A DNA stretch of 64,000 nt from NCBI GenBank assembly GCA_963744345.1, contig CAVUTD010000029.1, positions 124,001 to 188,000 on the forward strand. The letters run 5' to 3'. Below are positions 27,083 to 36,031 of this stretch, in pieces; within the stretch, counting starts at the first letter, position 1; the number at the start of each line of letters is the position of its first letter. Both the position numbers and the translations under genes were made by a program. This stretch comes from DASTFP01 sp963744345. Lineage in GTDB: Bacteria > Verrucomicrobiota > Verrucomicrobiia > Chthoniobacterales > Terrimicrobiaceae. The notes beneath the pieces are model-generated. The model was not told the origin of the DNA. It worked only from the letters and a program-made list of their open reading frames with translations, and made no database searches.

Positions 27083-27589
27083 ATGACTGTCGCTCAACTT
27101 AAGAAAATGAATCAATCGGAACTCGACGACTTGTTCCGCCAAAACACTGCTGGTCCCGTCCCGGACGGCGAGGCCAAGGGCACCGCGCTGATCTTTCCGG
27201 GAACTTCCATAACCAACATCATTGCTGACATCATCCGCATCAAAATTTGGAAGGGGAAGGTGTTCGAGCGCGATGCAAAAGATCCGAGTCGCGCGGTTCT
27301 CAAGAATAAGATCCTTCTTTTCGGGCACCAGGCGATCGAGGCAAATGTCTACAAGGATAAGAGCTGGTTAGACGGCAAGGAGTGCATTGTCCTCGATTAC
27401 TCTCAAACTTCCTTTATCGCCAAGAAGGTCCGTGACGAGATCCGGGAGATCGAGCCCGCCCTCTACCTTGGTATCGTGTATTGGGGTAAAAAGCGCACGA
27501 TCGGTTTTGTCCTGGAGTTTCCAAAGCTACGATCCAAAGCGAGCCGCGGATCGCTTCGAGCTTCGGTTAAAACCGTAAAGAACCCCTAA
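27083..27589 (+). CDS. Conserved small protein of unknown function, first gene of the peroxidase operon
   Basis: A 168-residue soluble protein without signal peptide. The centre reads IWKGKVFERDAKDPSRAVLK, then HQAIEANVYKDKSWLDGKE and VRDEIREIEPALYLGIVYWG. The pattern (a coloured or lipid-ligand-like small beta barrel with an EIRE..P.LYLG strand) is reminiscent of lipocalin-like folds, but I cannot name a family. The tail is basic. Thirteen bases separate it from the catalase-like gene, so the two are co-transcribed. A lipid-binding or substrate-handing role is speculation. Confidence 0.65.
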   Translation: MTVAQLKKMNQSELDDLFRQNTAGPVPDGEAKGTALIFPGTSITNIIADIIRIKIWKGKVFERDAKDPSRAVLKNKILLFGHQAIEANVYKDKSWLDGKECIVLDYSQTSFIAKKVRDEIREIEPALYLGIVYWGKKRTIGFVLEFPKLRSKASRGSLRASVKTVKNP

Positions 27590-27602
27590 TGCATTCCATG
27601 CC

Positions 27603-28826
27603 TTGAGTTCCAACCCTAGTCGCTCAGCGCCGCGAGCTAATACCGGTTCCGCGTTCCTGGACCGCCTGAACGATTTCTTTACGTTCCTGCTCCTCTTCGA
27701 GCGGCGCTTCGATCCCTTTTTACGTCCCACTTTCGATGCGGTGCTGCGCGATCCAATCGCGAACTTCACGACAGCGCTAATCAATTTGAAGCGAAGGAAC
27801 GAGCACTTAAAGATCGCGGAGGAAAAGCCGATACCTGATGAGGAGAAATACCTCGATTCCATCGTCTCCAGCTTTACCAAGCAGATGAATCTGCTTTGGA
27901 AACCCGGTGCTTTCGAGCGAGGCGGGAACACGAAAACACATGGCCTCGTGCGCGGGGAATTTATCGTCCACGATGGCCTGCCAGAAAAATTTCGACATGG
28001 TGTCTTTGCGCAACCAAAGAGCTATCGCGCCTGGGTGCGTTTTTCCGGGCCGGGTCCTTACATTACCCCCGATATCGAGGACGTCGGCTTCATGAGCATC
28101 AGCATTAAACTAATGGGAGTTCCGGGAGCAAAGCTGCTGGATGACGAGAAGTTCACGCAAGACATGTTTGGGGTTTCCACACCCACCTTCGTCACGCCGG
28201 ATACTAAGGCAAACGCCCAGTTACAGCTCGAAAGCGTCAAGAACGCGCAAATCTTCTACTTCCTCAACTTTCAACGGTCGCATATTCTCGATTTCATTAT
28301 GCAGTCTCTGTGGATCAAAACGCAGAGCAGCCCGTTCGAGGCACCCTACTTCAGTTGCGTCCCCTATTTGCTGGGGGAAGGTCAGGCGATGCAGTACTCG
28401 GTCTGGCCCAAATCGAACAAGCGGACCCCAGTGCCGCGACTTCCCTTTCGCCCGCCCAACGACTATCTACGCGATGCGATGATGGCGGCGCTTGAAGGCG
28501 AGGTGGAGTTGGATTTTCGTGTGCAACTGCAAACGAACGCGCACCTTATGCCGATTGAGAATGCCGCTGTTCTCTGGCCGGAGAGGCTTTCGCCTCGTGT
28601 CTCAGTTGCCACGCTGCGCCTGCCGCCGCAAAAGTTCAACTCGGCCGCCCAAATGGAATTTGCCAAACGGCTGACGTACAATCCCTGGCATTGCCTCCCG
28701 GAGCACCGTCCGCTGGGAAATCAAAGCCGCGCTCGACGTCGCATGTATTTCGAGCTTTCGCGTTTGCGGCAGAGGATGAACGTTGCTTCTCATTACGAAC
28801 CGACCGGAGACGAAACCTTCGAATAA
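27603..28826 (+). CDS. Catalase-like haem protein (catalase-related / allene-oxide-synthase-like)
   Basis: A 407-residue member of the catalase superfamily, shorter than true catalases (about 480+). The distal-His region is KTHGLVRGEF (His113), followed by YRAWVRFSGPGP and the QDMFGVSTPTFVTPD segment. The C-terminal NPWHCLPEHRPLGNQSR followed by RRMYFELSRLRQ carries the likely haem-ligand Tyr382. This shortened, modified group includes coral and cyanobacterial enzymes that act on fatty-acid hydroperoxides (allene oxide synthases, epoxyalcohol-forming catalases). Start is TTG 27603; no ATG occurs near the N-terminus. It is embedded in a tight operon with a Dyp peroxidase. Confidence 0.82.
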   Translation: MSSNPSRSAPRANTGSAFLDRLNDFFTFLLLFERRFDPFLRPTFDAVLRDPIANFTTALINLKRRNEHLKIAEEKPIPDEEKYLDSIVSSFTKQMNLLWKPGAFERGGNTKTHGLVRGEFIVHDGLPEKFRHGVFAQPKSYRAWVRFSGPGPYITPDIEDVGFMSISIKLMGVPGAKLLDDEKFTQDMFGVSTPTFVTPDTKANAQLQLESVKNAQIFYFLNFQRSHILDFIMQSLWIKTQSSPFEAPYFSCVPYLLGEGQAMQYSVWPKSNKRTPVPRLPFRPPNDYLRDAMMAALEGEVELDFRVQLQTNAHLMPIENAAVLWPERLSPRVSVATLRLPPQKFNSAAQMEFAKRLTYNPWHCLPEHRPLGNQSRARRRMYFELSRLRQRMNVASHYEPTGDETFE

Positions 28827-28838
28827 TCCGCAGGTGCC

Positions 28839-30137
28839 ATGACTCCGCAATCGACCTTCATGGTTCTTGGGACGATCCTTCCGCACCGTCAAGCGGAGCT
28901 TCGCCGGTTGCTTGATTCGATGAATCATTCGCCTGGACGCGTGAACGCGAACAACGCACTCGTGCCCTTCGGACAATTCCCGATGCTGCACTTCGCACGA
29001 TTTCTCATCCTTGAGGACAATTCACTTGATGACGTTCTGGCGCATGGTCTGCCTCGGCGAGACTATCCGCTTTACCTGGCGTTCTTAGGGACTCTGGATG
29101 GTGATCGAGATACTTTCCTTAAGGAGGTGGCGAGGCGAGCATCGCCCGGGCTGCGCGAAATCTTTTCTTGCTGCAAAGGCTTTGGGTCCGACACCGATCC
29201 CCTCGATTGGATGAGGAGGAACAGCCGCTTTCCAATTGCCGCATATACGAACTACTTGGGCAGGACAGTTCGCCAGGTTCGTGAAGAGGCGGCTTTGCGT
29301 GAAGCGCTGGACGGCTACGCGCAAAACAATGAGGCGGCTCTCGCGGGGTTGTCGCCGCGAGAGGTCCATGCCGCTTTACGGCGCTTCGTAGAAGCCGAGA
29401 AGTCCGCCGGCCGTCTTCGACTTTCCAAAGAAGCGCCGACACCCCTGACCTGGCGGATCGACAATTGCCTGCGCTTCATCGGACCTCCGTTCTTGTCTCT
29501 GCTCGCCTCTCCCATCCTTATACCTGTTGGATTGATATTCCTCTGGCGTATTCGCCGCCTCGAGAAAACGGATCCCGAGCTTTGCTTCCGCGTCGACCAG
29601 GCGCACTCCGACAATCTGGCGCAGCTTGAAGATCACGATGTGACGAATCAGTTCAGTGTGATGGGAAGCCTAAAGCCCGGCCCTGTGCGTCTCTGGACGG
29701 CAATCTTCATCCTTCGGATTGTGGATTACACTGCACGATATTTGTACAAGCGCGGTCGATTGGCTCGCATACGGACCATTCATTTTGCCCGATGGGTGTT
29801 CCTTGACGACAGGAAGCGAATGGCGTTCTTCAGCGACTATGATGGAAGTCTCGAGAGCTATATGGATGATTTCATCAACAAGGTCGGGTTTGGTCTCAAT
29901 GTCGTTTTCAGCAACGGCATCGGCTATCCCAGAACCAATTGGCTAATTTTCGACGGATGTGCCGACGAGCTGAAATACAAGGAATTTCTGCGTCGCCACA
30001 CGATACCTACGCAAGTATGGTACAAGGCGTACCCGGGATTGACGGCGGTTGATCTGGAGCGGAACACTCGGATTCGAAAGGGTCTGGAGTCGCCTCTCAG
30101 CGATCAAGAAGCCAGGGAATGGTTGGCCCTTTTATAG
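28839..30137 (+). CDS. Protein of unknown function with an internal duplication, membrane-associated
   Basis: A 432-residue protein I cannot assign to a named family. Two similar blocks are visible. MLHFARFLILED (49-60) is followed by LYLAFLGTLDGDRDTFLKEV; TIHFARWVFLDD (313-324) is followed by MAFFSDYDGSLESYMDDF. This is the pattern of a duplicated ferredoxin-like (dimeric alpha/beta barrel) unit. Between them is a hydrophobic stretch (about 213-237) that could be a membrane anchor. It starts 12 bases after the catalase-like gene and its stop abuts the Dyp-peroxidase start. Because Dyp peroxidases also use the dimeric alpha/beta fold, a distant relationship is possible. Confidence 0.65.
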   Translation: MTPQSTFMVLGTILPHRQAELRRLLDSMNHSPGRVNANNALVPFGQFPMLHFARFLILEDNSLDDVLAHGLPRRDYPLYLAFLGTLDGDRDTFLKEVARRASPGLREIFSCCKGFGSDTDPLDWMRRNSRFPIAAYTNYLGRTVRQVREEAALREALDGYAQNNEAALAGLSPREVHAALRRFVEAEKSAGRLRLSKEAPTPLTWRIDNCLRFIGPPFLSLLASPILIPVGLIFLWRIRRLEKTDPELCFRVDQAHSDNLAQLEDHDVTNQFSVMGSLKPGPVRLWTAIFILRIVDYTARYLYKRGRLARIRTIHFARWVFLDDRKRMAFFSDYDGSLESYMDDFINKVGFGLNVVFSNGIGYPRTNWLIFDGCADELKYKEFLRRHTIPTQVWYKAYPGLTAVDLERNTRIRKGLESPLSDQEAREWLALL

Positions 30138-31667
30138 ATGAATAGCGAAGTTAATTTCGGCGACGTGCAAGGCTTGGTGCGCTTTGGCTTTGGGAAAATG
30201 AAGCAAGCTCAGTATGCGCTTGCCCAAGTCAAGAATGTCGAGGCTGCGCGATCCTGGTTGTTATCGGCCCCGATTACCGATGCGGTCGAGAAGAAGCCAC
30301 CACCGACCAACGCTTTGCAAGTCGCTTTTACCGCAGACGGTCTCAGAGCCCTTGGCGTATCCGACGCTGTCGTGAACAACTTTTCTCACGAGTTTGTCTC
30401 AGGAATGATCGAGCCAAGCCGATCGCGCCGTCTAGGCGATGTAGACGAGAACGCGCCTACGAAATGGTTTTGGGGAGGTCCAGGCAAAGTTCCGCATCTC
30501 CTGGTAATGTTTTTCGCGGAGTCCAAACTCGGTGAATTCGTGAAGAGCACCACGGGAAGTGTTTGGAATGAAGCTTTTGACGCCAACTGGCTTTACACCT
30601 CCAATCTCGACGGGATTGAACCCTTTGGCTTTCACGATGGCATTAGTCAACCCGAGATAGATTGGCAGCAACGACGCGTAAGCACTTCGCACGCCCCCTT
30701 TTTTAGCTTCCAGTCGCTGTTCGGTTATCAGCGCGATTATACCAATTTCGTTGCCCTCGGTGAGTTCCTGCTCGGATACGTCAATGAATACGGGAAATAT
30801 ACAGACCGACCGTTAATTGATGTCGATGCCAGCAGCTTGGATTTGCTGCCCGCCCAGGATGTTCCTGAGAAAAGGGACGTGGGCCGCAACGGAACCTATC
30901 TCGTGATGCGACAGTTGCATCAGGAGGTCCGCACATTTTGGCGGGTTCTTATTGAACGTTCAGGTGGGGATGTCGCCAAGGCCGAGATGCTTGCCGCGGC
31001 GATGGTCGGCCGGACGAAAGATGGCGATCCCCTGGCACCCCTTCAGGCAAAACCAATTCCCGGCGTTGGAGGGAACTCTCATGAGATTCGTCAAAATCAA
31101 TTCACCTACGAGCGCGATCCCGATGGCGTCCGCTGCCCCTTGGGCGCGCACATTCGCCGGACGAATCCACGCAATTTTGATTTTCCAGTGCGACCGACAG
31201 GGATCTTCGGCAAAATCCGCATCATGCTCGGTTTTGGACCGAAGGGCTACCGAGACGACCTGATATCCTCCGTCCGTTATCATCGCATCCTTCGGCGCGG
31301 CCGCGAGTACGGCGACTGCCTAAAACCTGCCGAAGCCCTCACGTCTTCAGCAAAGGGCGAATCCGAAAGCGGCTTACATTTCATTTGTCTAAATGCAAAC
31401 ATCCTTCGCCAGTTCGAGTTTTTGCAGAACGCATGGATCGTCAACACAAAGTTCTCCGGTATGACCGGCGAAAGCGATCCGCTGCTTGGCGATCGGGCAG
31501 AGATCCCCGGCTGCCCGACCACCAGCGATTTCAACCTACCGAAAGAAGGCCGGCTGCGACAGCGTATTGCTGGACTGCCGCAATTTGTCACGATGCGAGG
31601 AGGAGCGTATTTCTTTCTTCCGAGCCTTCGCGCTCTCCGCTACTTCGCTTCCGCTAAGCCGTCTTAG
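30138..31667 (+). CDS. Dyp-type haem peroxidase
   Basis: A dye-decolourising-type peroxidase of 509 residues, longer than the bacterial EfeB class and closer to the large fungal/actinobacterial-like class. The signature GFHDGISQPEI contains the distal Asp167. PLGAHIRRTNPRNF marks the C-terminal part with the haem-edge Arg, and FVTMRGGAYFFLPSL closes the domain. There is no signal peptide or Tat motif, so it should be cytoplasmic. The start codon directly follows the TAG of the preceding gene. It probably uses peroxides, possibly lipid hydroperoxides made by the neighbouring dioxygenase homologue; the substrate is inferred. Confidence 0.88.
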   Translation: MNSEVNFGDVQGLVRFGFGKMKQAQYALAQVKNVEAARSWLLSAPITDAVEKKPPPTNALQVAFTADGLRALGVSDAVVNNFSHEFVSGMIEPSRSRRLGDVDENAPTKWFWGGPGKVPHLLVMFFAESKLGEFVKSTTGSVWNEAFDANWLYTSNLDGIEPFGFHDGISQPEIDWQQRRVSTSHAPFFSFQSLFGYQRDYTNFVALGEFLLGYVNEYGKYTDRPLIDVDASSLDLLPAQDVPEKRDVGRNGTYLVMRQLHQEVRTFWRVLIERSGGDVAKAEMLAAAMVGRTKDGDPLAPLQAKPIPGVGGNSHEIRQNQFTYERDPDGVRCPLGAHIRRTNPRNFDFPVRPTGIFGKIRIMLGFGPKGYRDDLISSVRYHRILRRGREYGDCLKPAEALTSSAKGESESGLHFICLNANILRQFEFLQNAWIVNTKFSGMTGESDPLLGDRAEIPGCPTTSDFNLPKEGRLRQRIAGLPQFVTMRGGAYFFLPSLRALRYFASAKPS

Positions 31668-31858
31668 CAGTTGGGTTGTGAAAAGCGACGCTCAGACTTA
31701 ATGATATGCTGGATCAGGGCGCCGTCCTAGGCCAACCTGTAAGCTGTCGGAGTCCACAAGTGAGTTGCTAAAGTTCACTCGCTGCTTGCTCAGCATCGTT
31801 TTGGCGGGCAAGAACGTGTAAGGTAAACCGAGTTCCTCACGGCAGATTGGAGCGACGC

Positions 31859-33193
31859 TTAGGGCGATTGAAACGGCCGGAAGTACTCGAGACGCGCGCG
31901 AAAATCGTCGAACTGGAACGGCAGCGCCTTACGCGCATTGAGCTTGGGCCTTTTCAAGATATAACGTCCGCGCACTAGAAGATTGGCGAGAACCGCCTTG
32001 GCGACAAATAGCGCCAGGCTCTTGCCGGCACAGGCCTGCGTTCCGTTGCTAAGATGGTTGAATCGGTAGTCCGAGCGCTTATTCAGCCAAAAATCTGGGC
32101 GGAAGTTACCGGCATCAGGGTTAGTTTCCCAGTCGCGATGCGCGAATCCGTTGGGGATGACGACTTGCGTGCCGCTGACGATGCTGTTGCCACCCAGGAC
32201 CACGCGCTGAAGTGTTTGCCGCATCAGCATCGGCGTCGTTGGCCAAAGACGCATCGCCTCCTGAACACACCCTTCCAAAAGATCAAGCTTGTCGACCCCC
32301 TCAGGCGTCTGGGCACCATGTTCCCGAATCTCTTCCCGAACCCGTTGTTCAACACTGGCATCGGAGACGATCAACGCCAGCGCGCGCATCGTGTTGGTCG
32401 CCAGCGTCTCCATCATCGCGAACATCCAATGGGGTATTTGATTTTCGACTTTTGTCAGCGCAGTTGAAGGCGCGTGCTTGCACATGGCCGCCAGGCTTCC
32501 GGCCGGTGCCGTCGCCAAGTAGTGTTGAATTCTTTCGTAGAAGCGGTCGAATTCTCTCGACTTGGCAAGGAAGAACACGCGATTGCTTTCCCGCATCATC
32601 GCCGTGAGGCGTTCGGCCAGAGCGGTGTCATCCCGCGCCTCATGGCCAAAGATAATCTCCAAAGTGATCCGCTTGAAGAGACGATCGAAATGACCCAACG
32701 TCAGGTATTGGCCGGCATTAGCGGTGAGAAGCTCCGTTGCCTGATCAATCGCTCTAAGGAATTGCTCCGCACTCGGATGAAGTCGCTGGTCGGACGCTAG
32801 CACCGCCTCATTGAATTGCCGCCGATCCTTCCATTCCGCATCACGCGATATCGTCAAGGCGTTCGGCTGAAAATGAGACATTCCCCGGCGCTTCAAGTCG
32901 GGATCAGCCGCGTATGGCATGGGCGAGTGATCGAGCACGTGCTTGATCCCTTCCACATCGAGTATTACCAGCGACTTCGTTCGCAGCAGGTAAATATAAA
33001 AATAATTGCTCTTATATTTCTGACGGATCCGGCGGATGAAGTTTACCGCGAGCGCATCAGGGTGAACCTTATTCCAGAAGGAAGTCCAAAATTCGTTCTT
33101 CGTGAAAATTCCCCGCAGGTAGTACGGAACGATGTGACAAAGGTTAAAAGCGATACTATCAGCGATGGAGACCGTTGGTATCCCTTGTGACAT
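31859..33193 (-). CDS. Cytochrome P450
   Basis: A 444-residue soluble P450. The K-helix ExxR is E312-A-M-R315. The haem-thiolate loop is L-S-N-G-T-Q-A-C388-A-G390 followed by KSLALF. It departs from FxxGxRxCxG: Phe is Leu and the conserved Arg is Gln. The SNG...CAGK wording recalls the CYP74 (allene oxide synthase/hydroperoxide lyase) haem loop. The I-helix reads AMMET (259-263), keeping the acid-Thr pair but with Met in place of Gly. It starts 27 bases after the dioxygenase-homologue stop, so the two form one transcript, as the fused dioxygenase-P450 proteins of fungi do in one chain. No reductase or ferredoxin is adjacent, which would suit a hydroperoxide-using P450. Confidence 0.88.
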   Translation of the reverse strand: MSQGIPTVSIADSIAFNLCHIVPYYLRGIFTKNEFWTSFWNKVHPDALAVNFIRRIRQKYKSNYFYIYLLRTKSLVILDVEGIKHVLDHSPMPYAADPDLKRRGMSHFQPNALTISRDAEWKDRRQFNEAVLASDQRLHPSAEQFLRAIDQATELLTANAGQYLTLGHFDRLFKRITLEIIFGHEARDDTALAERLTAMMRESNRVFFLAKSREFDRFYERIQHYLATAPAGSLAAMCKHAPSTALTKVENQIPHWMFAMMETLATNTMRALALIVSDASVEQRVREEIREHGAQTPEGVDKLDLLEGCVQEAMRLWPTTPMLMRQTLQRVVLGGNSIVSGTQVVIPNGFAHRDWETNPDAGNFRPDFWLNKRSDYRFNHLSNGTQACAGKSLALFVAKAVLANLLVRGRYILKRPKLNARKALPFQFDDFRARLEYFRPFQSP

Positions 33194-33220
33194 CTGTTCT
33201 TTCAGGATTAAACTCCGCCA

Positions 33221-35218
33221 TCAGGCGACGCGATTCCACGGAGCGAATGCATTGCTCACGCCACGCAGCGTCGGTGCCAAATCTGGATAGTGCCTTAGGA
33301 TAACGCTGGACATGTCATTGGAGTTGATCCAGTCGATGCCGACTTGCGTATAAGTCTCCGGCGTCCAATCAGTCGTAAAGAAGCGGTCGCTTTTCAATCG
33401 TCGCGAGGCCATCAAAATAAAGACCCGAAAGGCGGTATCACTAAAGCCGAAGCCCTCGGGCAGATCCTCGGCGAGCATTCCAACCTGCGTATCCACCCGG
33501 TCGATGTCTCCGTTGTAGACCTCCCGAATTTCATCCGCCCAGACCTTATTGCTCGTCAACTCGTCGAATGAACGCAGCCGTTCCTTTCCGAGCAATTCCC
33601 GGAACTGGTTGTAACGCGGTACGCCGCGCTCCCGGTCGCGCAGGATGTCGGTGGCGGCAAGGTCGAGTTGGCGCTCGGGCACCATGCTTTCGTCCTGCGC
33701 CGGGTGGGCCGGCACAGTCAAGTTCCGCAGGAACTCCGGAAAGTTGTGGAGAGTGATCGCTCCCGGGTGCGAGATTCCGAACGAGTAAAAGAGGTCTTCC
33801 ATCGTTACCTTTTTCTCGGGCGGAATCGACTGGTCGTTCGGGTCATCCACGACGCTCTGAGCGTTTTCAAAGGCAATCTCCTTCATGGTTAGGGCACGCC
33901 CCTTCAAGAGCGCACCCGTCGAGAGCGAGCGGATCTTAAGTTCGTCCGGAATCAGTGAATGGAGACGATAAACGGTCACGAATTCCTCGGTCAAGGCGAA
34001 GGGCGCACCGTGATGATCGACTGGCGAGCCCGGGATGCCGCTGATCGCCTCGCTCGAACTTAGGCGCCCCAGAAGACGTGTCACTCTCTCGGTGGCCACG
34101 CCCCACCAATTGGCGTTCATCGCGATCTGGAGAGTGGGGTGAGCGAGAATCCCGGGCGTCCACTCGACGGTGTGAATTTTTGCCGTAAGAGCAGAAATGA
34201 TTAGACGCGCCTTATCGAAAATCTGATCACCGGACCAGTCTGGAAACTCTTCGCGCAGGCGGTCGCACACGGCATTATGCTCGCGAGCAAAAAGAGTATG
34301 TAACAAAGCTAATCCGATCCACCAGTTGTCTAGATGGCCTGTCCGTACTCTTCGTGTCGCAGGATCGAGGGGGAGACACTTATTTTCGAGGAACAACTTG
34401 CCGTCGGGCAAAGGCTCCTTATCCGTGGAATTTGCCCGCCGCAAACTATCAGTTGTTTCTTTGCGACTTCCGTAAATGGCTGACGCGTCCCACCAATGCG
34501 AAACGGTATTAATGTAAGTAGGGGGTCGTGACTGATCCGCATCCGGGCGTGGGTCCGGAGCGGTGCGCGGAATTTCCATAAGATCCGAGCCGCGCTCGTT
34601 CACCAAGGGATCATCGGGTGCAAGCTTGATCCGAAAGCTGTTCTCTCGCGCCACTTCGCCATGGCTGAACCAATCGTGCGTTTGAAACTGGATCCAGGAG
34701 GCGGCGAGAAGATTCAGCGTGCGCGCCGGCATGAAAGTTTCCCTGGCCAGCAGGCGGCGACTCACCTCGCGGGGGCTAGGCTCCAGCAATCCGGGTTCCG
34801 GTTCCGGGAACGTATACTTGAGCGGCACGTTCCTGCCGAAGCGCTCACCCGAGGCTCCCATTTCCGGATACTCCAAATCGTTGTATTTCCCGTCGGAGCG
34901 GCGTGTCACCAGGTCCTGCGGCGGGCACTTGCCCGGACTCGGCCGGGACATAAGGTCGGAAGTATCATGCAAGTTCCGTTCCCGCAGAAGATTGCGAAGA
35001 GCGAGGAGGTTGAAAATGCCAATGAACGGCGGCAATTTATGCCAAGCGACATAGCGGTTCACCTTAGTGAAGCCAGCATTCAATAACCGATCGCCCAGGG
35101 ATTGACTGCTTCGCGATCGATCGGGATTGTTGTTTTTCCTTCGCAAGATTAAGAAGCCGACCAATCCCGCCACCGCAAAAAAGAGGGCGCCCCTCTTCCA
35201 ACCGCATTTTTTTGACAT
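33221..35218 (-). CDS. Animal haem peroxidase-family protein (fatty-acid dioxygenase/cyclooxygenase-like)
   Basis: A 665-residue enzyme from ATG 35218 (GGGGAG 8 bases upstream; an in-frame extension to 35407 is not conserved). An N-terminal membrane anchor (about 10-26) is followed by the haem peroxidase domain. The distal His181 is in IQFQTHDWFSHGE. The proximal block VYRLHSLIPDE has Tyr417 three residues before His420, the arrangement of the catalytic Tyr in cyclooxygenases and linoleate/alpha dioxygenases. LRDRERGVPRYNQFR and TTDWTPETYT near the end are family hallmarks. The expected reaction is adding O2 to an unsaturated fatty acid. A weak TTGCAT/TACACT promoter candidate lies around 35242-35269. 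Confidence 0.88.
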   Translation of the reverse strand: MSKKCGWKRGALFFAVAGLVGFLILRRKNNNPDRSRSSQSLGDRLLNAGFTKVNRYVAWHKLPPFIGIFNLLALRNLLRERNLHDTSDLMSRPSPGKCPPQDLVTRRSDGKYNDLEYPEMGASGERFGRNVPLKYTFPEPEPGLLEPSPREVSRRLLARETFMPARTLNLLAASWIQFQTHDWFSHGEVARENSFRIKLAPDDPLVNERGSDLMEIPRTAPDPRPDADQSRPPTYINTVSHWWDASAIYGSRKETTDSLRRANSTDKEPLPDGKLFLENKCLPLDPATRRVRTGHLDNWWIGLALLHTLFAREHNAVCDRLREEFPDWSGDQIFDKARLIISALTAKIHTVEWTPGILAHPTLQIAMNANWWGVATERVTRLLGRLSSSEAISGIPGSPVDHHGAPFALTEEFVTVYRLHSLIPDELKIRSLSTGALLKGRALTMKEIAFENAQSVVDDPNDQSIPPEKKVTMEDLFYSFGISHPGAITLHNFPEFLRNLTVPAHPAQDESMVPERQLDLAATDILRDRERGVPRYNQFRELLGKERLRSFDELTSNKVWADEIREVYNGDIDRVDTQVGMLAEDLPEGFGFSDTAFRVFILMASRRLKSDRFFTTDWTPETYTQVGIDWINSNDMSSVILRHYPDLAPTLRGVSNAFAPWNRVA

Positions 35219-35474
35219 AGCTCGATCTCCCCTGCCCAGCCAGTGTATTACCCAGTTCTTAAGATGCAATACTACAAGCGAAAGGTTGGGGAGAATTTCA
35301 CGATCTTTTAGACAACGTAAAAATGCGTCAGTCAGGGTGGCGGTTCTAAAGCCGAGAACGAAAGAAATTAGCCGCCGAATTTGCGCGTTGGCTAAGCAAT
35401 TGCGCACCTTTGATCCAGGTGCGAGACGGCGCGCGTTCCTTGGCTATGAAGGTCCGCGCGGTAAAATGCCGCGA

Positions 35475-36018
35475 TCAAAACGTCCACTCCGTCAGTAAGC
35501 GGCGTCGAAGTCGCTCCAATTCATCTTCTGCGCGAACTTCGGATTTGGACTTCTCGAGTCGACCCATTATCGAGATGGTTTCCTTGTTCAGTGCTGCGAG
35601 CCGCTGGGCGAGGACTTTCGCGGTCGCCAGAAGAAACCTGGTTGCCCACCGATCGCCACGCTCGAGCCCCGCATTGAGCGCGCTATAAGGAAGCTGCTGC
35701 GAGGTGGGTATCCGTACATGCGATGCACGTGGCGCCGCGCGGTTCGCTCGTCAGTGGACCCATTTCGCCAAGTATCGCTCCGGGCCCCAGTGTCACCAAA
35801 TTGCGGGGCGATCGATCCGAACCCTCGATCTGTATTTGCACTTCCCCGGAAATGAGCAGATACACTGCCGTGGAGGGTTCTCCTTGCTGAAACAACGTTT
35901 CTCCGTTCTCGAGATCGATCGTGCTAAGCAGCCCAGCCACCTCCCGAGCTTCCCCTGACGTCAGATCGGCGAAGCAGAAAAACCGCTTCAGCATCTCAGA
36001 ATGAAGAGGCGAATTCAT
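35475..36018 (-). pseudogene. Cyclic-nucleotide-binding domain protein, frameshifted
   Basis: A small cNMP-binding protein following gdhA on the same strand (13-base gap). From ATG 36018 the first frame gives a beta-roll with VYLLISGEVQIQ and the phosphate cassette GEMGPLTSEPRGAT, then stops early (35683) after LAAAS. One base later the other frame reads YSALNAGLERGDRWATRFLL and a Leu/Arg-rich helical tail, ending at 35475. The missing base lies near 35690. The rejoined protein is about 181 residues with no DNA-binding domain visible, so it is probably not a full CRP-type regulator. Co-transcription with glutamate dehydrogenase hints at metabolic signalling. Confidence 0.75.
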
Positions 36019-36031
36019 TGAGCGGGATCCC

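Noticed and set aside
31859..33193. Assigning the P450 to CYP74
   Set aside because: Only a short resemblance in the haem loop is seen, and the I-helix acid-Thr pair is kept, unlike plant CYP74 enzymes.
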